64,000 nucleotides of DNA, from NCBI GenBank assembly GCA_023410475.1, contig JAEYPS010000028.1, forward strand, positions 124,001 through 188,000, in the 5' to 3' direction. Source of the DNA: Bacillota bacterium. Its GTDB lineage: Bacteria > Bacillota > Clostridia > Christensenellales > SZUA-584. Made by a program: the position numbers and the translations under genes. The notes under the pieces are model-generated. The model saw only the letters and a program-made list of their open reading frames with translations. It had not been told where the DNA came from and made no database searches. Positions 33,446 through 42,001 of this stretch are shown piece by piece. The number at the start of each line of letters is the position of its first letter. The stretch's first letter is position 1.

Positions 33446-34357
33446 GTGCTGACCGAGGTCTTTTACTGGGTTTTGAATATGAGCATAATCGCCGGGCTTA
33501 CCGGCGCGGTCGTTCTGCTAGTGCGAAGTATTAAGGCCATACCGAGATTTTTCGTTTACTGCCTGTGGGTGATACCTCTTGTGAGGCTATGGATACCTTT
33601 TGGGATATCGGGGGGAATCGGCCTGATGTCGTTTATTTCGAAATTCACGACACGCAGCGTTGCAGTGTTTGAACAGGGGCCACCGCTCGCATATACGAAC
33701 GCCATTATGGCAGCGGAGGACTACTTTCCGTTGGTGTTCAGATCCCAAGGTGTAGAGACTGCGTTTAATATAGTGGCAGTCGTCTGGGCTATCATATGCT
33801 GCGCTCTGCTTATAACGGCGGCGCTGCTGTACTATTTTACGAAAACAGAGATACAGCGCGCCGTGCATCTTGGCGGTAACGTTTACTGTATGAAGGGGAT
33901 GTCGTCGCCCGCGGTATACGGGATAATAAAGCCTAAGATAATAGTGCCTCAAGACTTGCCGGAGGACGCGCTTAAATACGTGCTTGCGCATGAAAGGGCG
34001 CATATGAAGCGCAAAGATAATTTATTGCGCTGCGCAGCCGTCGTGACCGCTTGCATTCACTGGTTCAATCCTCTTGTCTGGGTTTTTGTGAAATGCTTCT
34101 TTGAGGATATGGAGCTCACCTGTGACGCGAAAGTGCTTGAAAAGCTGGATAAAGAAGAACACAAGGAGTACGCTCTCGCTCTGCTCGGCTGCGCTTCAAA
34201 AAAGAGCCTCTATGTAAGCCTGTTCGGAGCGCCGAGGATAAGGGTGAGGATAGAGAATATACTGTCGTACAAAAAGCTGACGCTCATTTCAGGGGTATGC
34301 TTCTCGGCGCTGACCGCGGCGATAATTATAGCGCTGCTTACAAACGCGCAAAGCTGA
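33446..34357 (+). CDS. BlaR1/MecR1-like M56 membrane metallopeptidase
   Basis: 303 residues from GTG 33446, which has AAGAGG 8 bases upstream; an earlier GTG at 33437 overlaps that site. The protein has three or four membrane helices and the zinc site VLAHERAHMKRKDN (HExxH form HERAH), followed by FNPLVWVFVKCFFEDMELTCDAKVL. It ends after a last membrane helix without the extracellular penicillin-binding sensor domain of BlaR1. Its signal is therefore unlikely to be beta-lactam binding through that domain. It overlaps the BlaI-type gene and presumably inactivates that repressor. Confidence 0.9.
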   Translation: MLTEVFYWVLNMSIIAGLTGAVVLLVRSIKAIPRFFVYCLWVIPLVRLWIPFGISGGIGLMSFISKFTTRSVAVFEQGPPLAYTNAIMAAEDYFPLVFRSQGVETAFNIVAVVWAIICCALLITAALLYYFTKTEIQRAVHLGGNVYCMKGMSSPAVYGIIKPKIIVPQDLPEDALKYVLAHERAHMKRKDNLLRCAAVVTACIHWFNPLVWVFVKCFFEDMELTCDAKVLEKLDKEEHKEYALALLGCASKKSLYVSLFGAPRIRVRIENILSYKKLTLISGVCFSALTAAIIIALLTNAQS

Positions 34358-34367
34358 GGGCGTCATT

Positions 34368-34487
34368 ATGGATAAGAACAAAAGGTTTATACGCAGTCCG
34401 CATAAAGTCGTGAGGCTTTTTGGGGTGTGCATATCATATCCGTCCAGCCATGGAAGCGTGGCTCGGTTCGTTCGCAAAGAAGACTGA
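34368..34487 (+). CDS. Possible 39-residue ORF after the BlaR-like gene
   Basis: ATG at 34368 with GAGGG 8 bases upstream, basic and aromatic-rich, opening MDKNKRFIRSPHKVV. It contains the 24-base dispersed motif found also at 11336. No family is recognised. It could be a true small gene of the BlaI/BlaR operon or a chance frame across a repeat. Confidence 0.3.
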   Translation: MDKNKRFIRSPHKVVRLFGVCISYPSSHGSVARFVRKED

Positions 34488-34571
34488 TAAATGCCTGTAA
34501 CACCGAAGAAAAGTCTTACAATACACGCCTGCTCATGTTAAACTTAGCTAAAACATAAAGGAAAACATGCA

Positions 34572-35768
34572 ATGAAAAAATTCACCGGGTTTAATCTTCA
34601 CATGTACACAGAGATAGTTTTCGGCAGGGAGACCGAAAGGCAGGTTGCCGCCATGGTTAAAAAGCATGGAGGGACGAAGGTGATGCTCGTATACGGCGGA
34701 GGGAGCATTAAGCTCTCGGGTCTGTATGACACAGTAACGAGCTCGTTTAACGAAGGTGGCATTCCTTTCGTAGAGCTGGGAGGCGTTAAGCCCAATCCTC
34801 TGCGTTCATTTGCGTATAAAGGGCTTGATATCGCCAAAAAAGAAAACGTCGATTTCGTACTTGGTGTGGGAGGCGGAAGTGCTATAGACACCGCGAAGGC
34901 GATAGCGATCGGGCTCGCTTATGACGCAGACATATGGGACTTTTATTCGGGCAAAGCCGCGCCGGAACGCATGTGCAGCGTCGGCGTGATAAACACGATC
35001 TCCGCCGCGGGCAGCGAGACGAGCGGCTCTACCGTGCTTGTAGACGATGTGGAAGGTACGCATAAAAAAGGCATAATGTACCCAAATGTGCTGCGTCCGG
35101 TGTTTGCTATTATGAACCCTGAGCTTACGTTTTCGGTCTCGGCATATCAGACGGCGGCCGGAGCTGCGGATATATTTGCGCACACGTTCGACAGGTTTTT
35201 TATTGACAGCAGCTGCTGTCTCGGGGACGAGTTCGCGGCAGGCTTACTGCGTACCGTCGTAAAATACGCGCCTGTGGCGATATCGAGGCCGGGCGATTAT
35301 GAAGCAAGAGCGGAACTAATGCTTGCGGGCACGTTCGCTCACAACGATATAACCGGAATAGGCAGAAGCGGACAGACGCTGCAGACACACGGGCTTGAGT
35401 CGTACCTGAGCGCAACGTATGATACCGCGCACGGAGCGGGGCTCGCAATGCTTATGCCGGCGTGGCTTGAGTATGTTATAGAAAACGGGGGAGAGCAGCG
35501 AGCAGCGCGAGCCGCAAGGTTCGCCGAGATGGTGTTTGACGTAAAGATTGATACCGATAATAAAGCAGCCGCATCAGAGGGCGTAAAAAGATTTCGGGCA
35601 TTCATAAAGTCGATAGGTATGCCGCTTTGCTTAAAGGACATGAACATACCTGAAAAAGACATACCCGAGATAGTCAAAAACTGCAGAAGCAACGCCGAGG
35701 GGTTACTTAAGGGTTATCTTGATCTAGACAAGAAAGCCGTGGAGGCAATATACAGAACGCTTGTATGA
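34572..35768 (+). CDS. Iron-containing alcohol dehydrogenase
   Basis: 398 residues, group III alcohol dehydrogenase of the butanol dehydrogenase/YqhD-like branch, reducing aldehydes with NAD(P)H. Motifs are GGGSIKLSGLYD, the dinucleotide GVGGGSAIDTAKAIA, ISAAGSETSGSTVL, and the metal site AAGAADIFAHTFDRFF through THGLESYLSATYDTAHGAGLAMLMPAW. It probably disposes of reducing equivalents in fermentation. It is a single gene with its own terminator. No ribosome site stronger than AAAGGAAA is seen. Confidence 0.94.
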   Translation: MKKFTGFNLHMYTEIVFGRETERQVAAMVKKHGGTKVMLVYGGGSIKLSGLYDTVTSSFNEGGIPFVELGGVKPNPLRSFAYKGLDIAKKENVDFVLGVGGGSAIDTAKAIAIGLAYDADIWDFYSGKAAPERMCSVGVINTISAAGSETSGSTVLVDDVEGTHKKGIMYPNVLRPVFAIMNPELTFSVSAYQTAAGAADIFAHTFDRFFIDSSCCLGDEFAAGLLRTVVKYAPVAISRPGDYEARAELMLAGTFAHNDITGIGRSGQTLQTHGLESYLSATYDTAHGAGLAMLMPAWLEYVIENGGEQRAARAARFAEMVFDVKIDTDNKAAASEGVKRFRAFIKSIGMPLCLKDMNIPEKDIPEIVKNCRSNAEGLLKGYLDLDKKAVEAIYRTLV

Positions 35769-35785
35769 TAATGAAACAATGAAGG

Positions 35786-35820
35786 GGTGTATCCGCCAGT
35801 CCGGAGACGCCCGTTTTTGT
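35786..35820 (+). terminator. Terminator after the alcohol dehydrogenase
   Basis: GGGTGT pairs with ACGCCC (one G-U) and TCCG with CGGA, with a short loop, then GTTTTTG. Confidence 0.75.
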
Positions 35821-35865
35821 TATGTGATCCCCGAAAAGCCTAATCTTTTGGGTTAATAATCGCTA

Positions 35866-36366
35866 TCACTTCGCCAATACCTTCAACACCTCGCCGATAT
35901 ACATCCTGTGTATATCGGGCTCGCTGTATACCTCGTCGTATATTTCCTTTGCGTCAGCCGTTTCCCTTGTAAGATCGGCGTGGAACATCTTACGGCATAT
36001 AAATATGAGACCGGCCTCCTCGAAAGCGGCCGTGCCTTCCGTAAAATACGGTGTGAGTCCGGATTCTTTTACTTTGTCGCATTCGTTGCCGTGCAGTGTG
36101 CCGCATACGTTCAAAGCGCCCCTGTATCTCTCGTCAAAGAAAGATACCGTGAATATGTCGTTTGCGTCAAAGAATGTTCTTGTGTAGCGGCTTTCGCGGA
36201 TATACGCCGTTATCGTGTTTCTGAACCATAATACCCCGAAGCCTCCCCAGCTTGCCGTCATCATGTTGAAACGCTCCTCGTTTCCCGCGCTCAGCAGCGC
36301 CCATTCGCTGCCTATCTTTGTAAAAGGGTTCATGACCAGCTCGTCTGCGCTTAATTCCTTAAACAT
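35866..36366 (-). CDS. Flavin reductase-like FMN-binding protein
   Basis: 166 residues of the flavin reductase-like (DIM6/NTAB) family. Visible elements are WALLSAGNEERFNMMTASWGGFGVLW (FMN phosphate-binding region), the NTITAYIRESRYTRTFF strand-helix, and DIFTVSFFDERYRGALNVCGTLHGNECDKVKESGL. It binds FMN and may reduce flavin or act on small electron acceptors. The specific partner cannot be inferred. The ATG at 36366 has a GGAGG-like site in the upstream 12 bases. It is convergent with the alcohol dehydrogenase. Confidence 0.88.
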   Translation of the reverse strand: MFKELSADELVMNPFTKIGSEWALLSAGNEERFNMMTASWGGFGVLWFRNTITAYIRESRYTRTFFDANDIFTVSFFDERYRGALNVCGTLHGNECDKVKESGLTPYFTEGTAAFEEAGLIFICRKMFHADLTRETADAKEIYDEVYSEPDIHRMYIGEVLKVLAK

Positions 36367-36573
36367 CGGTTTCCTCCCTGCCGGTCAATCCCGCGAATCG
36401 TGCAAGTCGATACCGGCTTTAGCTTTTGCCTGATAATACTAAAATAATGTCAAAACGTCAAATACCATATTGCGGTTTATATTAAGCGCGTGCCAGAATT
36501 TATTGTTTGTTCATATTATTTCTGCTAAAATCATAATATCAATGATTACGGTACGATCATTCGGGAGGATGTT

Positions 36574-38583
36574 ATGGGTAAAAAGCTTTTGGCTGTCGTT
36601 CTTTGCATCGCGATAATAATCGTTTCTTTTGCGGGCTGTATCGAGCTGCGCCGATATGTTCGGGAAGCCGGGCTCGCCCCCGAAGCTTCCCCCTCGGAAT
36701 ACTATGAGGATCTGCCAACACTGCCTGTCCGTACCGACCTAATCCCCCTGAATTTATTCACCAGCTTTTTTGAGTATACGGCTCCTGATATCTCGGGCGA
36801 CGGGAACACCATACTTTACAGATATCTGAAAGGGTATACCGATAATATAGTAGCAAAAGACTGGCGTACGGGCGAGGAAACGATAGTAAGGTGGCCGGAT
36901 GAAGCCGTCGGCATTCCGTATTATTTCTGGGCGCCCGACGGAAAAACGGTATTGTTTTTTGTGGACAGCATGGGCGACGAGAACTACGGAGTTTACGCCT
37001 CAAATATAGAAACAGGCAAAACGAGGACCGTTCTTCCCGGCGGTACGACGAACTGCTATTACGTGTCCGACAACCCGAAAAACGTAAAAGAGATCTACAT
37101 CGAGATGCTCGACTTTGAGAGAAAGCTTTACGACCTTTACCTTTTGAACTATGAGACGGGCAACAAGACGCTTGTGCTTGAAAACCCGGGGGAAATAACG
37201 AGCTATATATTCGATTACGACGGGAACCTGACGCTTGTAACAACGAACGACGATAACGCCGGCAAGCACGTATGGCTCAATACGGGATTCAAGAGCGGCA
37301 CAAAGTTTATGCAAAGGGAATGGAAGAGCATACTGTCGTGGGACTATGAAGACGCTCAGTCGAGCGGAGTCTGGGGCATGATGCCGGATAAAAATGGCTT
37401 CATGTACGTTGATTCCTCAAGGAGCAACACCAAAACGCTCTATAACTATGACATAACCACAGAAACGTCTGCGGAGATATTCAATGACCCGGACTATGAT
37501 ATAGTGGGGTCGTGGACCGACCTTGAACTGGGCAGCGTGACCGCGGTCACGGTATACGGGCACAAGAACGAGTGGCACATACTGGACGAGAGCTTCAGGG
37601 ACGATTTTGAAGTGCTGAAGACGGCCGGTGACGATTTCAAGATAATCGATTCCAGCAGCAAGGACGAATACTGGATCGTGGCCTATACATCGGATGTGAA
37701 GGAAACGGACTATTACCTCTATGACATGGATAACAAGGAATTGAAATACCTCTATAACGCCCAGCCGGATCTTATGCAGTATAAATTCGCGCCCACAGAG
37801 CCGTTTTCATACACGTCGGGAGACGGCCTCAAAATAGAAGGGTACGCTACGTTCCCTCTCGGCAGTGATAAAAAGAGCCTGCCAACTGTGATGCTCGTGC
37901 ACGGCGGCCCGTGGGCAAGGGATTACTGGGGGTTCGACAAGGAAGTGCAGCTGCTCGCAAACAGGGGATACCTTGTGCTGCGCGTCAATTTCAGAGGGTC
38001 TACGGGTTACGGCAAGGATTTTATGAACGCCGGTGATATGGAATGGGGCGGGCTTATGCATCAGGATATACTCGACGCTGTGGATTACGCTGTCCGGCAG
38101 GGCTGGACGGACCCCGAAAGGGTGGGAGTTTACGGAGCGTCTTACGGAGGGTATGAGGCTCTCGTGTGCGCGGCTTTCTCGTCCGACGTTTTCAAATGCG
38201 CCGTGGACGCTTTCGGGCCCTCGAGCCTTTTAACGTTCGTAGAGTCTATACCGCCGCAGTGGGAGCAGGCGCGCAAAAGCCTTGAAAAATCTGTGGGTAA
38301 CCCGGCAAAAGACGCGGAGCTGATGAAAAGCCGCTCTCCTCTGTATTTCGCTAAGGATATTAAGATACCCCTGCTTATAGCGCAGGGCGATAACGACCCG
38401 CGAGTGCCTCAGAAGGAGTCCGACCAGATGGTGGAGGCGCTTCGTGAGGCGGGAATCGATGTCACGTATCTGCTGTTTGAGAATACCGGCCACGGGTTTG
38501 GCACCGAGCGGGACCGTCTCAGTTTTTACTCGGAGGTAGAGAGATTCTTCGCCCAAAACCTCGGGGGAATGATAGGAAAGTAA
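36574..38583 (+). CDS. S9 family prolyl-oligopeptidase lipoprotein
   Basis: 669 residues. The signal peptide with lipobox SFAGC indicates attachment to the outer face of the membrane. A WD40-like beta-propeller region (about 60-410) precedes the alpha/beta-hydrolase peptidase domain (about 420-669). The catalytic residues are Ser in GASYGGYEAL, Asp in GDNDPRVPQ and His in ENTGHGFG. PTVMLVHGGPWARDYWGFD supplies the oxyanion loop. It cleaves peptides outside the cell. GGGAGG lies before the ATG. A terminator follows directly. Confidence 0.93.
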   Translation: MGKKLLAVVLCIAIIIVSFAGCIELRRYVREAGLAPEASPSEYYEDLPTLPVRTDLIPLNLFTSFFEYTAPDISGDGNTILYRYLKGYTDNIVAKDWRTGEETIVRWPDEAVGIPYYFWAPDGKTVLFFVDSMGDENYGVYASNIETGKTRTVLPGGTTNCYYVSDNPKNVKEIYIEMLDFERKLYDLYLLNYETGNKTLVLENPGEITSYIFDYDGNLTLVTTNDDNAGKHVWLNTGFKSGTKFMQREWKSILSWDYEDAQSSGVWGMMPDKNGFMYVDSSRSNTKTLYNYDITTETSAEIFNDPDYDIVGSWTDLELGSVTAVTVYGHKNEWHILDESFRDDFEVLKTAGDDFKIIDSSSKDEYWIVAYTSDVKETDYYLYDMDNKELKYLYNAQPDLMQYKFAPTEPFSYTSGDGLKIEGYATFPLGSDKKSLPTVMLVHGGPWARDYWGFDKEVQLLANRGYLVLRVNFRGSTGYGKDFMNAGDMEWGGLMHQDILDAVDYAVRQGWTDPERVGVYGASYGGYEALVCAAFSSDVFKCAVDAFGPSSLLTFVESIPPQWEQARKSLEKSVGNPAKDAELMKSRSPLYFAKDIKIPLLIAQGDNDPRVPQKESDQMVEALREAGIDVTYLLFENTGHGFGTERDRLSFYSEVERFFAQNLGGMIGK

Positions 38584-38594
38584 TATAAAGAGAC

Positions 38595-38639
38595 AGAGCG
38601 GCAGGCATAGCATATCGCCGCTCTTTTTTGTTGAGCAAA
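38595..38639 (+). terminator. Terminator after the S9 peptidase
   Basis: Stem AGAGCGGC (38595-38602) with its complement (38627-38634) and six T. Confidence 0.85.
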
Positions 38640-38665
38640 AGCCACCCCTTAGCAGTCAGAAGCGG

Positions 38666-38848
38666 TTACAGCTTTTTGAATATGACCCCCAGAACAAGAA
38701 GCACGAACGCGACTGCCAGAAACACTATATTCGCTATATCGGACAGTATCGGTATCGTTATTTTTATGACCCATTGGTTGAGTATCGCGAATACTCCGAT
38801 GATAAGCGATATGAAAAAGATTCCTTTCGACGGTTTATAAATGCCCAT
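38666..38848 (-). CDS. Small two-helix membrane protein
   Basis: 60 residues with two hydrophobic segments (about 10-25 and 36-58) and a KK terminus, preceded by an excellent GGAGG site 7-8 bases before the ATG. No family is recognised. The ribosome site and the clean membrane pattern make it a believable gene. It lies alone between the S9 peptidase terminator and the FAD protein. Confidence 0.65.
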   Translation of the reverse strand: MGIYKPSKGIFFISLIIGVFAILNQWVIKITIPILSDIANIVFLAVAFVLLVLGVIFKKL

Positions 38849-38999
38849 AGCAAAACCTCCAGTAAATTTTGATATCTCCGATATATTATATATGACGTAT
38901 AGTAATCAATAATAACCTCGTGAAATCGGTGTTGTGTTATAGCGCGTGTTTCGTGATATAATATCGAAGGATAAAAAACCGGCTGCGGGAGATAAGACC

Positions 39000-40373
39000 A
39001 TGAAAAGCAGACTTAATAAATATGACGTAGCGATAGTAGGAGGCGGAATAAGCGCGCTCATGGCGGCATACAGGCTGGCGTATGCGGCGCCGTCCCTTAA
39101 CATAGTTCTGATAGAAAAAGGGCTTCCGCTCGAAAAGCGCGGCTGCCCAATGATTACGCATAAGTCGGGCGCGTGTGTTAAATGCGCGCGCTGCGCAATT
39201 ATGGAAGGTATGGCGGGCGCGGGGGCGTTCAGCGACGGCAAATACGTCATATCCACTGAATACGGAGGGTGGCTCACCGATTTTCTTGACAGAAACGTCG
39301 TAATAGATTATATAGAGCAGGCAGATTCGATACTCGTGCATTTCGGAGCGACGAGTGAGAGGTATCACCCCGACGACGAGCTGAAAACTCTGTGCCTCAA
39401 GCACGACCTTCATATGCAGCAGGCGGAACTGAAGCACCTCGGCACCGACGCTAACTACAAAACGATGAAGAACATGATAGACGCCGTGTCTGAGCGCGTG
39501 GAGATATTGACGAAGACCGAGGTCATAGACGTTAATAAAGAAACGCATATGCTCTATACGCCGGACGGGGATATAGAAGCGGATGTGATACTGCTTGCCG
39601 TCGGAAGGGCGGGAAGCCGATGGTTCGCGCAGTGGTGCAGGAAAAATAATGTTAAGATGTCGAACAACCAAGTCGATATCGGCGTTCGGGTCGAGCTTCC
39701 CGCGCTCGTGTGGGAGCACTTCTCGAAAAGGATATACGAGCCTAAGATATGGTACAGGAGCAAGAGGTACGGCGACGTGTCAAGGATGTTCTGCTTCAAC
39801 GAGCGCGGCAGCGTGGTGATGGAGAACACCGAAGGCGTGCTCACGGTAAATGGCCATGCATATAAGGACGAGAACAAAAAGACGCAGAACTCAAATTTCG
39901 CGCTTTTGAGCACGACGATGTTTACAGAGCCGTTCGACAACCCGATAGAATACGCAAGATACGTGGCGTCTCTCGCTAACCTTATAAGCGGCGGCAGCGT
40001 CTTGGTGCAGCGGCTCGGGGACCTTGAGGCTGGCAGAAGGACGAATGAGAGAAGGCTGAAGGACGCGACGACGAAGACTACACTTAGCGTTGTGCCGGGG
40101 GACCTCAGCCTCTGTATGCCAAAGCGCCAGCTCGACAACATAATAGAGACGCTTCACGCTCTCGACAGGGTGGCGCCCGGGACGGCGAACCATGACACGC
40201 TGCTGTACGGTGTAGAGTGCAAATATTATTCGGCAAGGCCGGCGGCGCACGACTTTGAGATCGAGGGGTGCAGGGGCATCTTTGCCGCCGGGGACGGAGC
40301 GGGGTTCACCCGGTCGCTGTCGCACGCGGCGGCTAACGGGCTCTATATAGCCGATAAGATATTAAAGGGATAG
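39000..40373 (+). CDS. FAD-dependent dehydrogenase (COG2509-like)
   Basis: 457 residues from the ATG at 39000, 9 bases after GGGAG; an upstream in-frame ATG at 38946 lacks a site. It opens with the FAD Rossmann motif YDVAIVGGGISALMAAYRLA. A cysteine cluster GACVKCARCAIMEGMAGAGAFSDGKY follows, typical of this uncharacterised dehydrogenase family, and a second nucleotide-binding stretch GIFAAGDGAGFTRSLSHAAANG lies near the end. The cysteines may bind a metal or Fe-S cluster. The substrate is unknown. Confidence 0.88.
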   Translation: MKSRLNKYDVAIVGGGISALMAAYRLAYAAPSLNIVLIEKGLPLEKRGCPMITHKSGACVKCARCAIMEGMAGAGAFSDGKYVISTEYGGWLTDFLDRNVVIDYIEQADSILVHFGATSERYHPDDELKTLCLKHDLHMQQAELKHLGTDANYKTMKNMIDAVSERVEILTKTEVIDVNKETHMLYTPDGDIEADVILLAVGRAGSRWFAQWCRKNNVKMSNNQVDIGVRVELPALVWEHFSKRIYEPKIWYRSKRYGDVSRMFCFNERGSVVMENTEGVLTVNGHAYKDENKKTQNSNFALLSTTMFTEPFDNPIEYARYVASLANLISGGSVLVQRLGDLEAGRRTNERRLKDATTKTTLSVVPGDLSLCMPKRQLDNIIETLHALDRVAPGTANHDTLLYGVECKYYSARPAAHDFEIEGCRGIFAAGDGAGFTRSLSHAAANGLYIADKILKG

Positions 40374-40376
40374 TAT

Positions 40377-41009
40377 TTATTGTACCAGATTTGAAATCGC
40401 GCCGTACACGAAGCTCCCTCCGAAGAACACGATAAGAGCGCCGAGTACCGCTATTACGACGCGGTATGGGGCGGGTTTTATGAATCTTCCCGTTTTGCCT
40501 ATGAACACAGATATCGCGCCGAACCATATAAAGTCGGCTAGCATATGGCCCGCGAAGTATATTATTACTCCTGTATATCCAAGAGTGTTGTAAGACTGCA
40601 TCACGAAGCCTAGGCCAATAACGGCCCACCACAGCAAAAAGTGAGGATTGGCCGCGCTGATGAGCGCGCCGGAGAGCAGCATGCTGCGGCCGCCGGGTTT
40701 TCCATCCGACTTTACCGCAACTTTATTTTTAACCGACTGCACTATCATGTCTATGCCCATGTATATTAGGAACAGCCCGCCTAAAAGCCCGATGGCTATC
40801 TGCGCCGCTTTGGACTCAAGCACGATGCCGAGCCCGAGAAAAATGAGTATAAGCAGCAGCACCTCAAGCAGAACGTGGCCGAGCGTTATTATAAACCCGC
40901 TTCGCGGCCCGTGGGAGAGCGATTGCTTTATTGTATAAGTCAGCAGCGTGCCGGGCATCATAGCGCCCGAAAAGCCTACGATCACCGCAGAAAAGAAGAC
41001 CTCTGTCAT
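40377..41009 (-). CDS. LysE/RhtB family exporter
   Basis: 210 residues with six membrane helices. The family opening FFSAVIVGFSGAMMPGTLLTYTIKQSLSHGPRSGFIITLGH and the mid-protein NPHFLLWWAVIGLGF are present. LysE-type proteins export amino acids or related small molecules. The substrate cannot be predicted. Its stop lies 3 bases from the stop of the convergent FAD protein. Confidence 0.9.
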   Translation of the reverse strand: MTEVFFSAVIVGFSGAMMPGTLLTYTIKQSLSHGPRSGFIITLGHVLLEVLLLILIFLGLGIVLESKAAQIAIGLLGGLFLIYMGIDMIVQSVKNKVAVKSDGKPGGRSMLLSGALISAANPHFLLWWAVIGLGFVMQSYNTLGYTGVIIYFAGHMLADFIWFGAISVFIGKTGRFIKPAPYRVVIAVLGALIVFFGGSFVYGAISNLVQ

Positions 41010-41146
41010 AACATCCTCGTGGAAATTTTTATTATAGTATCACTGTCGCGTATAAATGTCAAAATTTATTTATGATGTTGCCTGTATAATAACGGCACGC
41101 TGCGCCTTGGTTTTTCATACTATACTACCGGGAAGGAGGCGAGTGT

Positions 41147-41830
41147 ATGTATCAGGATCCAGGCTTCGGAGAGTATCGGCTGAATGATAGGCTATCGGAG
41201 GGAGGACGGCAGAAGGTGCTCGTAACTGAGTCCCCAAAAAACGAAACATTAAGGGGTGAAAAAACGGTGTCCCCGGTGACCGCAGGCCGTTGGGGCGATA
41301 CAGAGCCAATAAAAAGCTCAGAGACTTATTGGGGGATGAACACAGGCCCTCCTAAAAGTCGTGAGTCTTCTTGGGGTGCAAATACATATGACGATCAATA
41401 CGACATAAATACGAATCTGCCCCGCGCCCTTGGAATTATCGAGCAAGCCGCCTGTGAAGAAGCGAAGGAGAGCTTGTTCTGCCGTCATCTCATCGGCATG
41501 GCCAGCGGCGAAGACAAAGAGATCATAGCCGGGATAAGCTGCGATATGGCGAGGCGTTATGAGCTGCTCAGGCGGATATACTATGAAATAACAAATGGCA
41601 CACTTCCTATATCAGACGCTGAATCAGCGGAAAAACCGGCGTCATATAAAGAGGGGCTGCAAAGGGCGCTGATGGCGGCGCAGGAAGCGGCGGCTGTATA
41701 CCGAAGCGTGCTGTTCGCTATGAGAAGCTCAACACATATCAGTATGCTTACGGAGATAATGACGGATGCGCTGCGGCATATCGGAATATATAACTTCCTG
41801 TACGCAAAGCACGCGTGCCGCGGCAGTTAG
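41147..41830 (+). CDS. Ferritin-like (coat-associated?) protein with repetitive N-terminal segment
   Basis: 227 residues. Residues about 25-85 are a low-complexity segment with three loose copies of a P-K-x-x-E-S/T-x-W-G-x-N-T pattern. The C-terminal part (about 95-225) is all-helical, with LGIIEQAACEEAKESLFCRHLIGMAS, AGISCDMARRYELLRRIYYEITNG and a last helix HIGIYNFLYAKHAC. This resembles ferritin-like four-helix proteins common in Clostridia, some of them spore-coat related. Canonical di-iron ligands are not all evident, so function is open. AAGGAGG lies 7 bases before the ATG. Confidence 0.7.
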   Translation: MYQDPGFGEYRLNDRLSEGGRQKVLVTESPKNETLRGEKTVSPVTAGRWGDTEPIKSSETYWGMNTGPPKSRESSWGANTYDDQYDINTNLPRALGIIEQAACEEAKESLFCRHLIGMASGEDKEIIAGISCDMARRYELLRRIYYEITNGTLPISDAESAEKPASYKEGLQRALMAAQEAAAVYRSVLFAMRSSTHISMLTEIMTDALRHIGIYNFLYAKHACRGS

Positions 41831-41834
41831 AGCC

Positions 41835-41855
41835 GGCGCGTATTTTTATCGCGCC
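41835..41855 (+). terminator. Hairpin after the ferritin-like gene
   Basis: GGCGCG and complement around TATTTTTAT, 4 bases after the stop, with a T-run further downstream (41879-41885). Confidence 0.45.
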
Positions 41856-42001
41856 TAAGCTGTCAGGTTTTTGCGCGATTTTTTTACATATTTACTGCTT
41901 ATTGTGTTTAATTTATTCAGCTGACGTTTACATATACACCGTATTACTATAAAATACACCCTGGAACCATATCTGACTTAGACAACGAAAAAGGGGCAGC
42001 G

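Noticed and set aside
38937..39719. A 260-codon minus-strand frame over the FAD dehydrogenase
   Set aside because: Antisense to a clear Rossmann-fold protein; no supporting start signal or homology.
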